Positions 43,218-52,377 of a stretch of 64,000 bases of DNA are shown here, piece after piece. The stretch is from an uncultured Lachnospiraceae bacterium (GTDB lineage Bacteria; Bacillota; Clostridia; Lachnospirales; Lachnospiraceae): the NCBI GenBank assembly GCA_910578405.1, contig CAJTQO010000008.1, forward strand, positions 1 to 64,000, in the 5' to 3' direction. The notes beneath the pieces are model-generated. The model was given only the letters and a program-made list of their open reading frames with translations. It searched no databases and was not told the origin of the DNA. Made by a program: the position numbers and the translations under genes. Each line of letters starts with the position of its first letter. Positions within the stretch are counted from its first letter, which is position 1.

Positions 43218-43880
43218 CTAAAACCGCAGCTCCCTGATATCCTGCAGCGTCTGCGCATAGTCCTGCCCCTTCCCAAACAAAAGCGTAGTGCCAAGGACAA
43301 AGCCTTTTACTCCCCTTGGCGCATACTCCAATATCTTATCCGCCCCACAAGCGCCATCCCAAAAAATTTCAAAATCCATTTCCTCTTTGAGCGCCAGCAG
43401 TTTCGTGATTTTCTTCCCTACGTATGGCAGATACATCTGTCCGGCGTTGCCTGGGTTGACGGACATAACCAGGACTTTTTTCACAATGCGCAGCATTTCC
43501 ATTACGGTTTCCACCGAGGTGCCCGGATTAATGGCAATGCCCGGCGTCATCCCTGCGTTAATGATGCTCTGCAGGGTGGTGGAAGGGTGGTATTCCGCCT
43601 CCGGGTGGATGTATACCGTGTCGCCCGGACGCAGATAATTTAGGAATAGCTGAATACGGTTGTTCGGATGCTCAATCATCAGGTGTACGTCCACTGGTTT
43701 GCCGGAAGCTTGGGCGATATATTTCATATCGTTTAAAGACATGGCAAAATTAGGCACATACCTGCCATCCATAATGTCTATATGGAAGGAGTCGATGCCA
43801 CCTGCTTCCAGCGACTTTACTTCTTTTTCTAAATTTCCGTAGTTGGCGCACATCATGGAGGCCATTAGTTCAAATTGCAT
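43218..43880 (-). CDS. ribulose-phosphate 3-epimerase family protein
   Basis: 220 residues, TIM barrel. FHIDIMDGRYVPNFAMS carries the catalytic Asp and metal ligand, VDVHLMIEHP the His, SVNPGNAGQMYLPYVGKK the phosphate loop. The usual second Asp segment VDGG is changed to WDGACG, a divergence shared by sugar-specific relatives such as allulose-6-phosphate epimerase. GGAAAGGAAATCAT sets the start. In the operon it would interconvert pentulose (or hexulose) phosphates for the alditol module. Confidence 0.85.
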   Translation of the reverse strand: MQFELMASMMCANYGNLEKEVKSLEAGGIDSFHIDIMDGRYVPNFAMSLNDMKYIAQASGKPVDVHLMIEHPNNRIQLFLNYLRPGDTVYIHPEAEYHPSTTLQSIINAGMTPGIAINPGTSVETVMEMLRIVKKVLVMSVNPGNAGQMYLPYVGKKITKLLALKEEMDFEIFWDGACGADKILEYAPRGVKGFVLGTTLLFGKGQDYAQTLQDIRELRF

Positions 43881-43940
43881 ATGATTTCCTTTCCTATTGC
43901 CAATGCTTTGCCGCAGATTACAAATCTTATGGAACAGGCA

Positions 43941-44312
43941 TCATTTTTCCCTGACCACCTCTGGAAGGAAGAAACAATCCCTGTCCATATTCATTGCAAC
44001 AGCCATATCCAATCCGGAAGGCTTACGGTCATTTACGACAATCCTCTCTCCCGCCGGCATATTAAAAAGTATTTCATCATACCGGATTCCATGCCTTTTC
44101 AAAAAATCCAAAGTCATCTCCTTATATTCCTCTGGCCTTGCGGTAAAAATAATGACCTTATCCCCATCCGGTATTGCCTGCAAATATTCCGACGCACCAG
44201 GGAGCAGCGTATCCATGCCATCAAGCAGATATCCATTGTGTTTCAACAGTGTCCCATCCAAATCGAACACCCATGTTTTCGGCAATGTTGACAATACTAG
44301 TTTCTCTTCCAC
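43941..44312 (-). CDS. small HAD-family phosphatase-like protein
   Basis: 123 residues. WVFDLDGTLLKHNGYLLDG is HAD motif I with both Asp present; VIIFTARPEEYKEMTLDFLK is motif II; VVNDRKPSGLDMAVAMN holds the Lys and acidic end. Capless HADs of this size occur in capsule loci. Starts at a GTG, 16 bases inside the upstream gene, behind AAAGGATGG. It could remove a phosphate from a sugar intermediate, but it lacks the GmhB zinc loop. Confidence 0.72.
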   Translation of the reverse strand: MEEKLVLSTLPKTWVFDLDGTLLKHNGYLLDGMDTLLPGASEYLQAIPDGDKVIIFTARPEEYKEMTLDFLKRHGIRYDEILFNMPAGERIVVNDRKPSGLDMAVAMNMDRDCFFLPEVVREK

Positions 44313-45577
44313 TTAAATCCATCCTTTACTACTATGTTCTCCCATCCATCGAGCCTATACATATCAACCGCTTTCCACTGTGTGTCGCTATAGTTATAAT
44401 CCGGATAAAGCGCTATCTTTTTCGCTTCTGCCGTGTTAAGCACATCGCACATCCCGCTTCGTATGCCGACAAATATCCCCGCCCGCTCCACTATGGATTT
44501 CATTGCTCTGATTTGCGGGCTTATTGCCCTTGTCCCAGGCAACGGCTCTTCATTGCCCGCTACATTCGTATAACATTCCAGGCCCAATGACCGATAATGC
44601 CCCACCACATCATGCCATATCCCCTCTGGCAGCGCTGCCACGGATTTTGCATAAGGGGACAGAATCACAGCGTTTCCAGGCCGGATATCTCCTGCCTCAA
44701 CGTCCTCGTAAAACCCTGTTGGCTTTACCGGCTCCGTATCCGGCGGCAGGCCAAACACTCCGCAACAGTAAATCCGTTCCAAAGGAATCCTCTTTAAATA
44801 AAGCGCTTTGGACAAATTCACTATATATGGGCGATCCTGATGTGGGATAAAAACATTCCTGTCACGCACATACAGTGCAGCCTGTATCATACCATCCATA
44901 TCTTTCTGGGAAAATACTTCAACTGCATACCGGAAAAATCCTCCTGCCGCTTTTACAACACCGCTTTCCTCCGGGCAATAAAGTTCCGCAACCTGCCCAC
45001 ATGCATTCCCAACTACGCCAATTACACACTTAACAACTTCCCTTCGCTGTAAAAAATACGGCAGATAGGACATCATAAAACAAATATCCCCCAAAGCCTG
45101 GAAGGGACATAATATTTTGAAATATCCCGGATATTTTCCAGAAAGCCCGGCAAGCAGCCTTTCCCCTCTTTCTTCCCTTTCCTTCATACGCTTTACAGTT
45201 TCCCCGGATAGGGAATAATCCGCATAGCTGTTATAATCCACCATCTTTCTGACAAGCCCTCTGTAACCTAACCGTTTCAGTTGGCGGGACATAGCGGCAT
45301 AAGCCCTTGCCGCAATGCAGACAACCGTATTTTCCTGGCCGTCGGACAGTATCGTCTGCGGTTTTACAATGGGAATGCCTTTATATAAATTCCCATGCTT
45401 GTTGGGGTTATTATCTAAAATAGCCGCCGGACAGTATTTTTTAGACAACAATAAATCCGCTAAATCTTCCGTAGCGTGACAATGGCCAAACAAATAAACC
45501 TTTTTGCCCTGAATCCCCTTTTCCCGTTCTAAGCCTCTTAAAGACGAAACCATTTCCTCATAGCGCCGTTTATCCAT
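44297..45577 (-). CDS. GT9-like glycosyltransferase with N-terminal Rossmann-like module
   Basis: 426 residues. Residues about 22-115 form a Rossmann-like module: KKVYLFGHCHATEDLADLL, then AAILDNNPNKHGNLYKGIP, then VVCIAARAYAAMSRQLKRLG; the glycine motif is degenerate. The rest resembles GT-B heptosyltransferase-like proteins: FQALGDICFMMSYLPYFL near 160, and AGIFVGIRSGMCDVLNTAEA plus ALYPDYNYSDTQWK near the end. AGGGGAGAAGCAT precedes the ATG. Placed beside gmhA and hldE, a heptose or related donor is plausible. Confidence 0.65.
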   Translation of the reverse strand: MDKRRYEEMVSSLRGLEREKGIQGKKVYLFGHCHATEDLADLLLSKKYCPAAILDNNPNKHGNLYKGIPIVKPQTILSDGQENTVVCIAARAYAAMSRQLKRLGYRGLVRKMVDYNSYADYSLSGETVKRMKEREERGERLLAGLSGKYPGYFKILCPFQALGDICFMMSYLPYFLQRREVVKCVIGVVGNACGQVAELYCPEESGVVKAAGGFFRYAVEVFSQKDMDGMIQAALYVRDRNVFIPHQDRPYIVNLSKALYLKRIPLERIYCCGVFGLPPDTEPVKPTGFYEDVEAGDIRPGNAVILSPYAKSVAALPEGIWHDVVGHYRSLGLECYTNVAGNEEPLPGTRAISPQIRAMKSIVERAGIFVGIRSGMCDVLNTAEAKKIALYPDYNYSDTQWKAVDMYRLDGWENIVVKDGFKWKRN

Positions 45578-45588
45578 ATGCTTCTCCC

Positions 45589-45978
45589 CTACTTCAATAT
45601 TGCTTCGAAGATTTCCCTTTCCTCCATTAGCCCTGTCCTCAAATAATGAAAAAGCCCCGGATAACTGGCATTATCAGAAACCAAAATAATCTGGTCCGAA
45701 AACTCGTACATTGTGTAAAGCCGCAAGAAAGAATCATATTCCTGCCCTTGGAGAAAAACAACGTCCGCATTGCCTGTCCCTTCCAAACTGCCGCCTTCGT
45801 AACCATTTACCATAATTAGGATTTTCTCCTGCAATGCCTGTTTGCCCACAAAATCAAAGAATCTTACAAACATTTGATCTTGCAGGCTTATACAGTCAAA
45901 AACAATGATTTTCCCATATTCCTCTAAATATTTTTCTAATGTGGAAACCATATTCCAAAAAAACGGCACATCCCCCAT
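45589..45978 (-). CDS. small protein of unknown function in the glycan operon
   Basis: 129 residues, no signal peptide or membrane helix. It reads as alternating strands and helices (GKIIVFDCISLQDQMFVRFF, KILIMVNGYEGGSLEG, QIILVSDNASYPGLFHYLRT), so probably a small alpha/beta fold. No family recognised. AGGGGGAGCTGT precedes the ATG; 11 bases separate it from the next gene and 43 from gmhA, so it is surely part of the operon. Confidence 0.6.
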   Translation of the reverse strand: MGDVPFFWNMVSTLEKYLEEYGKIIVFDCISLQDQMFVRFFDFVGKQALQEKILIMVNGYEGGSLEGTGNADVVFLQGQEYDSFLRLYTMYEFSDQIILVSDNASYPGLFHYLRTGLMEEREIFEAILK

Positions 45979-46021
45979 ACAGCTCCCCCTCTGTCTCCAC
46001 TAAGATTAAATGGCGCCTTCG

Positions 46022-46603
46022 TTACATCATATCCTCAATAAGTTCACATATGATATGGCCAATCATAATATGCGCCTCCTGTATCCTGGCTGTAACATCA
46101 TCCGGCACAATAACCGCCACATCCACAACATCCTTTATTTTTCCCCCATCCCGTCCCAGGAGGGCCACCGCCCTGCCGCCAATTTCCTTTGCCTTCAAAA
46201 AAGCCTGGTATACATTTTCTGAATTGCCGCTTGTGCTGATGCCAACTAAAAGATCTGCCGCATCCATATATCCTTCCACTGCCCTGGAAAAAATTCTGTC
46301 ATAGCCATAATCATTTGCTATCGCTGTCATAGACGCTACATCTGCATTAAGGGCTATAGCAGGAAGCGGCCCCCGTTCTTTCCGGAACCTTCCAACCAGT
46401 TCCCCTGCTATATGTAAAGAATCCGATGCCGATCCCCCGTTCCCGCACAAAAGGATTTTCCCTCCTGCCGCCAACACCCCTGCCATCATGTATGCCGTCT
46501 CCTGTATCAGGCTTATCAACCCTTTGTCATTTAAAATCTTTTGCTTTGTCCCAATGCTCTCCCGCACCCTGTCTTCGATTAAACCCACCCTGTTTTCTCC
46601 CAC
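46022..46603 (-). CDS. gmhA: sedoheptulose-7-phosphate isomerase
   Basis: 193 residues, SIS fold. LLCGNGGSASDSLHIAGELV, FRKERGPLPAIALNAD, TAIANDYGYDRIFSRAVEG and GISTSGNSENVYQAF match GmhA closely, with the metal-binding region PDDVTARIQEAHIMIGHIIC. It converts sedoheptulose-7-phosphate to D-glycero-D-manno-heptose-7-phosphate. The start is a GTG at 46603 with a weak ATGGGAAAT site; an internal GTG five codons later is possible. Directly downstream of hldE. Confidence 0.9.
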   Translation of the reverse strand: MGENRVGLIEDRVRESIGTKQKILNDKGLISLIQETAYMMAGVLAAGGKILLCGNGGSASDSLHIAGELVGRFRKERGPLPAIALNADVASMTAIANDYGYDRIFSRAVEGYMDAADLLVGISTSGNSENVYQAFLKAKEIGGRAVALLGRDGGKIKDVVDVAVIVPDDVTARIQEAHIMIGHIICELIEDMM

Positions 46604-46650
46604 ATCTTATTTCCCATTATAGGATTTATTGACAGTTCCTGTTCTATAAC

Positions 46651-48138
46651 TTATGGATGATTCCTGTAACGGCGTTCCTCATCATTTCCGTTAACGACTC
46701 TATCCACTATTCCTGTCGTCGATTTTCCCGGCACAAAAGACACCGTTGTCACTATGCCGCCATTTGCTTCCACAATGTCCTTCCCCACGATTTCCTCTAT
46801 ATTGTAATCCCCGCCCTTTACCAACACATCCGGCAGAACCGCTTTTATAAGTCTATTAGGCGTATCCTCTTCAAACGGCACGACATAATCCACAAATTCC
46901 AATGCTGACAGCACAAGACATCTGTCAGCCAATGAATTAATCGGCCTGGATTCCCCTTTCAGCCGCCTTACCGATGCATCACTGTTTACACCGACTACCA
47001 GGAAATCGCCAAGTTCCCGCGCCCTTTTCAAATAAGAAATATGCCCTGCATGAAGAATATCAAAGCAGCCGTTGGTAAATACCGCTTTCTTCCCATTGCG
47101 CCTGTCGTCCGCAATCCTTTCCAACCCATCTTTCCGGTAATAATCCAGCAGTTTCCTGTTTAATGCAACTGCCTCCCGCCCCATTGCCCTCTCCACTTCA
47201 TAGGGATATACAATGCTTGTGCCAAGCTTTGACACTTGCACTCCCGCTGCGTAATTGGCAGTTTCCACAGCCTCATAAATGCTTTTCCCTTGCAGTATCT
47301 CTGCCGCCAGATAAGCAATGGAAGTATCCCCTGCCCCTGTCACATCATAGACTTCTTTTGCCGTGCTTTTTGAATATGCCAGTTTTCCGTCTTTGTTTAC
47401 CAAAAGCATCCCGTCCGCTCCCAACGTGGTCAGCACATAGCTGCACTCCGCATTTTCACACAGCTTAATCGCCGCTTTCTCCACATCATCTATTGTTCCG
47501 GCCGGCATCCCTGTCAATTCCCCCAATTCTTTCCGATTTGGCTTTAAGAGGTAAGCCCCTTTGTATTTACTGATGTTCACATCCTTCACATCAACCAGAA
47601 CCGGGATATTGTTTTTTCTTCCCAGTTCCACAAGCCTTTTGGAAATTTCTTCTGACAAAAATCCTTTTTTGTAATCGGATAAAAGCATTAACCCGAATTC
47701 CCGGATTCTCCTCTCTATGGAATAAAACAAATCTTCCACATCCTTGATATGCATATCCTCTGTCTCTTCCATGTCCACACGCAGTATTTGCTGATTATTG
47801 GGGCCTATAAATCTTAATTTGCTCGTAGTCCTTCTCTCCGGACTCCTTTTCACAGCGCTGACGTCTATTTCCAGCTTTTGAAGGGACTCTAATAAAGCAT
47901 CTCCTGCGGCATCACTGCCAACCAAAGAAAACAATGCTGTTTTCATGCCTATGGCCGCCATATTCACAGCCACATTCGCCGCGCCTCCCGGAACGCTCTT
48001 ATGCTTTCCTGTTTCAGAGAACACCGGCACCGGCGCTTCGGGCGATATTCTGTTTACATTTCCAAAGCGGTAGATGTCCAGCATAATATCGCCCGCTACC
48101 AATACGCTTCCATTTGAGCCACTTCTATTCTCCTCCAC
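46651..48138 (-). CDS. hldE: bifunctional heptose-7-phosphate kinase / heptose-1-phosphate adenylyltransferase
   Basis: 495 residues, E. coli HldE length. The N-terminal PfkB kinase (to about 315) has GGAANVAVNMAAIGMKTAL and an intact DVTGAGDTSIAYLAAEIL. The C-terminal adenylyltransferase (from about 345) has FTNGCFDILHAGHISYLKRA and VGVNSDASVRRLKGESRPI. It phosphorylates heptose-7-phosphate at C1 (beta) and, after GmhB action, makes ADP-D-glycero-beta-D-manno-heptose. GGAGGAGAGCAAGGCA precedes the GTG start. No HldD epimerase is visible, so the D,D form should be the product. Rare in Gram-positives. Confidence 0.94.
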   Translation of the reverse strand: MEENRSGSNGSVLVAGDIMLDIYRFGNVNRISPEAPVPVFSETGKHKSVPGGAANVAVNMAAIGMKTALFSLVGSDAAGDALLESLQKLEIDVSAVKRSPERRTTSKLRFIGPNNQQILRVDMEETEDMHIKDVEDLFYSIERRIREFGLMLLSDYKKGFLSEEISKRLVELGRKNNIPVLVDVKDVNISKYKGAYLLKPNRKELGELTGMPAGTIDDVEKAAIKLCENAECSYVLTTLGADGMLLVNKDGKLAYSKSTAKEVYDVTGAGDTSIAYLAAEILQGKSIYEAVETANYAAGVQVSKLGTSIVYPYEVERAMGREAVALNRKLLDYYRKDGLERIADDRRNGKKAVFTNGCFDILHAGHISYLKRARELGDFLVVGVNSDASVRRLKGESRPINSLADRCLVLSALEFVDYVVPFEEDTPNRLIKAVLPDVLVKGGDYNIEEIVGKDIVEANGGIVTTVSFVPGKSTTGIVDRVVNGNDEERRYRNHP

Positions 48139-48234
48139 TGCCTTGCTCTCCTCCGCTTCCTTCTAACCATCCGCTTCCTATGCCGTTTGCTTATGCATTC
48201 CATGGCCCTCACCGGACCACAGCATTGGAACTCG

Positions 48235-49668
48235 TCAACGCTTAAACGCTTTGTCCATCCATTTGCTAAGTTCCCCTGACGCCTGGCTATATACCATTTC
48301 CGGCGTAATTGCATACATACACGCAGGCTGCTCCATCCCTCTTGCGCACTTATTTACATCCTCATATAGCCCCCAGCAGTTATGGCAATTCCCTGCACGG
48401 ATATTTATATTGCTTTCATATCCGTAATACTCCGCCACTGTCGGCCCAAATAATACAATGCACTTTGTCTCCAATTGTGTGGCTATATGCACAAGGCCGC
48501 CTTCTATGTCTATATGGAGCATGGAATTTTTTAATATATGCGTCACCAGCGTAAACTCCTCGCCAAATATATAGGAATCGCAGCCCTTTATCTTTACAGC
48601 TTCCTTTCCACCAAGCTGTACGACGCTGATATGGGAAGCATTCTGTTTTATAAGCTTTACAAGTTCCTCATAATATCCAAGGGGCCAACTCTTTGCAACC
48701 ATTCTCCCATCTGCACAATCGCCATTTCCGCAATTAATGGTTATATAGCCAGACAGTCCCATTTGGGCAAATCTCTTTCCGGCCCCATTATCCAAAGGAA
48801 TATTCACCCTCTTATCCGAAATTTCAAAAACACCGTCATAATTAAATCCTGTATAGGCATTCTCTCCTCTGTATCGTCTCCGATACATTGTCACATGGGC
48901 GGGTGTGGATATCCCCGCCTTTTCTTCCCCCACCTTTTCCATAAGAAGCTTTATTTTCCTGGAAAATGCCTGGTTTTCCCTGTCCCAGATTTCTTCCTTA
49001 AAGTAATCCACCTTAATAAAATGACACGCTTCAATGGTCAGCCCCAGGGAATATTTTTTCACCCTTTTATAATACCTGCTTCCTAAGTCAGGGATTACAT
49101 TTTTTACATCCGGCATATCCGTATAAAGATTTTTCAGGAATTCAAATGCCTTAACATTATAAAGGTCAATACTGCAGCCAGGCGCAAGACGGATAAGCTC
49201 CATAACCAGCCTTTTCTGGATTACCATATCGCCAAAACCGCCTGTAGTCAGTAAGGCGATTGACTTGACATTTCCTTTGTATGCAAATTCCGCGTCAAAC
49301 CGGTCTGCCGCATCAAACATAATATGAGCGTCATATTTTCTCTCGAATACCGCCACTATCCTGTCCTCTGGGACATTGGCCTGTAGCAGGATTCTTTTGA
49401 TTTCCTGAAATGCCGCCTCCATGCGCAGGGCCACCACCACATAATCCGCTTCCATATCCGCAATCCTGTCCGGCGGGTACACGGGAACAACGCAGCCTTG
49501 ATAGTTTTCATAGTTTCTGTCGATAAACCCCATCACTTCGCAATAATGCGTTATCGAAAGCTGGGTATAATATTCCTGGCCGAGGGCTCCGGCGCCGTAA
49601 ATCAGAATTTTTGATTTCGGAAGTATTTTCTCATATGGAAATAAGTGCCTGTATGCCATTTCTCCCAT
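48235..49668 (-). CDS. GT9 heptosyltransferase-like protein with N-terminal Rossmann-like module
   Basis: 477 residues. Residues about 18-120: SKILIYGAGALGQEYYTQL, VMGFIDRNYENYQG, YVVVALRMEAAFQEIKRIL. From about 130 a GT-B enzyme: IALLTTGGFGDMVIQKRLVM, then HIDIEGGLVHIATQLETKCI, VLFGPTVAEYYGYESNINI and a Cys cluster GNCHNCWGLYEDVNKCARG, as in ADP-heptose:glycan heptosyltransferases. GGGAGGAAAATGGTTT precedes the ATG. Its position next to hldE supports ADP-heptose as donor, but the donor is not proven. Confidence 0.8.
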   Translation of the reverse strand: MGEMAYRHLFPYEKILPKSKILIYGAGALGQEYYTQLSITHYCEVMGFIDRNYENYQGCVVPVYPPDRIADMEADYVVVALRMEAAFQEIKRILLQANVPEDRIVAVFERKYDAHIMFDAADRFDAEFAYKGNVKSIALLTTGGFGDMVIQKRLVMELIRLAPGCSIDLYNVKAFEFLKNLYTDMPDVKNVIPDLGSRYYKRVKKYSLGLTIEACHFIKVDYFKEEIWDRENQAFSRKIKLLMEKVGEEKAGISTPAHVTMYRRRYRGENAYTGFNYDGVFEISDKRVNIPLDNGAGKRFAQMGLSGYITINCGNGDCADGRMVAKSWPLGYYEELVKLIKQNASHISVVQLGGKEAVKIKGCDSYIFGEEFTLVTHILKNSMLHIDIEGGLVHIATQLETKCIVLFGPTVAEYYGYESNINIRAGNCHNCWGLYEDVNKCARGMEQPACMYAITPEMVYSQASGELSKWMDKAFKR

Positions 49669-49688
49669 AAACCATTTTCCTCCCGGTT

Positions 49689-51239
49689 TTATGTTTTCAA
49701 CGCTGTTATTTTCTCCATCGCTTCAAGCGCCTGTCTGGGCGTAACCAAGTTGATGCAGTGCGACCTTCCCATGCGGCAGACGCCATGGCAGCCATCCAGT
49801 CCGGCATGAGGAACTAAATCTATATGCGGAACCTGCCATGCCCCCATCCGAAACGGACTGTCCCCATCAGTAGGCAGCCCGTCATCCAGCTCACTGTAAA
49901 TTGTGACGGATGGCTTCCCAAACGCTGATGCAAAATGAAGCAGCCCTGTGTTGGAACCCACATACAGGTCACATTGTTCCATAATTGCCGCCGTCTGATC
50001 CAGCCTGGCTTTTCCGGTTAAATCCATAACGATTGCCCCATGTAACTCTTTTGCCGCTTCCACTGCATCCTTGCCGCCCAATAAAATAAATTTCACTCTG
50101 GTATGGTACAAACCATAACACTCTTCTATCAAAGCTTTATAATTTTCCACCCGCCAAGTGCGCGTTTCCACACTGGCCACTATCCCTAAGGCAACAATGA
50201 TATCTTCTTTTGATTCCCTTAACCGCCCAACCATAGCGTCCGCATATGCCTTACACGCATCGTCCGGCCATAGTTCCATGTCCGCATTACGGATGGCATA
50301 ACCGCAGTCCCTTAACAAATTTAAGGCATATTCCGCCTCATGCATCGGTTTGCCCTGCAGACTTACCCATGAGAAACTTTTTACCATCCTACTATAAAGA
50401 AATCTTTTATCTATTTCGTTATCCATAATCCGGCCGATTTTGTATTTTGCCCCACTCCCATATGCTAACGCCAATTCTTCCACCGTATTGCGTCCGCATA
50501 ATAATTCCCTGGGAAGAAAAACTGCGTCAAAATGTTTTCCTGAAAAATTCTCTTTTACAAATTCCTCCACTTTCTTCCTTATCCCATCATACATTCGGGA
50601 CTGATCGGCCAATTCCCCATCTATGAGCCCACTGTCATACAAAAACAATTCATCTATGTAAGGACAGTTTTTTAATAAGAAGTAGTTTTGCTTCCTAATC
50701 ACTGCGCAAATTTGGGCTTTGGGATTGTTCTTGCGTAACTCGCGGATAAACGGCGTAGTCAGTACCGTGTCACCGATGGCGTCCAGACGTATCACCAGGA
50801 TACTTTCCAGCTTAGCATCCGCTTCCCATTGCGGCGATACTCCAAATTCCAAATCCAGCCTGTCTAAAATTGGGAAAAACCTGATTTCATCATCCAGGCA
50901 AATCATAACCCGGTGATCCATATCCAGCACATCCGGCGATGCTTTTGCAAACCGTTTTTTTATCTCATCCGGCCGGGAATTGGTATATGCAGGAAGTATC
51001 CCTAAATTGCCGCATTCCTTCCGCTCCGCTTCTTCTACGCTGTATATTCCTTTTCCGCAAAATTCTTCCCTCTGCTTTTCAGATACAAGGAAACCATCCA
51101 CCGCTATCCCTTTTGTATGCAACACGTCCAAATAACCCCGCCCATAGTTTCCTGCGCCATAGATATACAAGGCATCATGGGAATGGCAAAAATCCAGCAG
51201 CTTTTTCTCTTCCGTTCTGATATAAGTTTCATCTCTCAT
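49689..51239 (-). CDS. GT9 heptosyltransferase with N-terminal Rossmann-like module
   Basis: 516 residues. N-terminal module about 20-110 (DALYIYGAGNYGRGYLDVLH, VDGFLVSEKQREEF). The GT9 domain starts at about 145: SILVIRLDAIGDTVLTTPFI is the classic heptosyltransferase opening, and YVGSNTGLLHFASAFGKPSV with a C-terminal DGCHGVCRMGRSHC closes it. Start overlaps the upstream methyltransferase gene by 11 bases. With the neighbouring GT9 it would add heptose or a similar sugar to the glycan. Confidence 0.85.
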   Translation of the reverse strand: MRDETYIRTEEKKLLDFCHSHDALYIYGAGNYGRGYLDVLHTKGIAVDGFLVSEKQREEFCGKGIYSVEEAERKECGNLGILPAYTNSRPDEIKKRFAKASPDVLDMDHRVMICLDDEIRFFPILDRLDLEFGVSPQWEADAKLESILVIRLDAIGDTVLTTPFIRELRKNNPKAQICAVIRKQNYFLLKNCPYIDELFLYDSGLIDGELADQSRMYDGIRKKVEEFVKENFSGKHFDAVFLPRELLCGRNTVEELALAYGSGAKYKIGRIMDNEIDKRFLYSRMVKSFSWVSLQGKPMHEAEYALNLLRDCGYAIRNADMELWPDDACKAYADAMVGRLRESKEDIIVALGIVASVETRTWRVENYKALIEECYGLYHTRVKFILLGGKDAVEAAKELHGAIVMDLTGKARLDQTAAIMEQCDLYVGSNTGLLHFASAFGKPSVTIYSELDDGLPTDGDSPFRMGAWQVPHIDLVPHAGLDGCHGVCRMGRSHCINLVTPRQALEAMEKITALKT

Positions 51240-52377
51240 CTGATTTTCTTATCACAAAGGCAAAAGACGTTTCTGCATATCCGTTTGCCGCCAATGAAAT
51301 GTGATATGGCCTCCCTTCCCCGGTGGATGGCGGGATATCTATATAGTTGTTCCCTTCCTTACCGCTTCTTTTAAAGGAAACTTCCATCATATGCCCCTGG
51401 CCGGCAAACCAGTCTTGCATTTCTTCGATATCCCTTTTTCTGAATATAACGGAATCGCCGGATTCTATTGTGGATTCGTTGGAAGACAAATTGAATTCCG
51501 TTGTATGCACTGCTATCCCTCCCGGTTTCAGGCATCCCAGCATATTCTTCAAAAACCGCTTGCTCAATGCAAGGCTTCCCACATGCTCTATGGCGCAACT
51601 GGACCAGCAGAAATCATATCTGCCGATATCCGGCGGAATATGGTTCATATTTATATTCCTGTATTTCACATTCTGCAAAAATACTGTTTCAGCGCATAGT
51701 TCCGGCTTATAAAGCAACTGTATATTTCCACCGGCATTTTGGTTGCTTTCCCTCCACGATTCCGCATTTTCTTCCCCTATGGCCAAATCACTGGCCAAAA
51801 CTTTCACCCCATGGCTCGCAAAATAACTGGGAAGCGGCTCTGTCCCCACGGCAAATCCAATGCCTGATTTCCCGCTTTGCAGCATCCCGTATGCTTCTAA
51901 AACCTCTATGGTATAAACCCACTCCCATCTTTTGCGGTGCATAATCGGCTCCCCTGCATACCCTAGCTCTTTTAATATTCTCCGAAAATTATTCCCGCCA
52001 AAATCATCCACAGAACATAACCTTGAAACTAACCTGCTTTCGGCTCCATTTTCAACTACCCTCTTTGTATAACCGGACAAATCCATTTCATAAAAATGTT
52101 TATACTTGTTATGAGAAACGGAAAGCAGCGCATCCTTCATTTCACCATAGGAAGACAGGGGACAGCAGCAAACCACCAAGTCATTGTCTTTTATGTTTCT
52201 GACCGCTTCTGCAAACGGCAAAACAATAAAATTGCCATATTTCTGTTTCCGCTTCTCCTTTGCATTGTCAATCAGCCCTTTTACCTTATACGCATCCGCT
52301 TCCTGCAAAAAATGGTAAAGAAGTTTCCCCCCTTCCCCCATTCCCCATATCCAGACGTTTTCTTCCATATCTTTCAT
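51229..52377 (-). CDS. SAM-dependent methyltransferase with N-terminal Rossmann-like module
   Basis: 382 residues. Module about 5-105: ENVWIWGMGEGGKLLYHFL, VKGLIDNAKEKRKQKYGNF, DLVVCCCPLSSYGEMKDALL. The methyltransferase part has GIGFAVGTEPLPSYFASHG (SAM motif I, degenerate), VLASDLAIGEENAES, and FCWSSCAIEHVGSLALSKRF with CLKPGGIAVHTTEF, the class I fold. It resembles class I methyltransferases found in glycan loci; substrate unknown. ATGA overlap with the upstream glycosyltransferase gene; GAGGGAAAACAT precedes the ATG. Confidence 0.72.
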   Translation of the reverse strand: MKDMEENVWIWGMGEGGKLLYHFLQEADAYKVKGLIDNAKEKRKQKYGNFIVLPFAEAVRNIKDNDLVVCCCPLSSYGEMKDALLSVSHNKYKHFYEMDLSGYTKRVVENGAESRLVSRLCSVDDFGGNNFRRILKELGYAGEPIMHRKRWEWVYTIEVLEAYGMLQSGKSGIGFAVGTEPLPSYFASHGVKVLASDLAIGEENAESWRESNQNAGGNIQLLYKPELCAETVFLQNVKYRNINMNHIPPDIGRYDFCWSSCAIEHVGSLALSKRFLKNMLGCLKPGGIAVHTTEFNLSSNESTIESGDSVIFRKRDIEEMQDWFAGQGHMMEVSFKRSGKEGNNYIDIPPSTGEGRPYHISLAANGYAETSFAFVIRKSDER

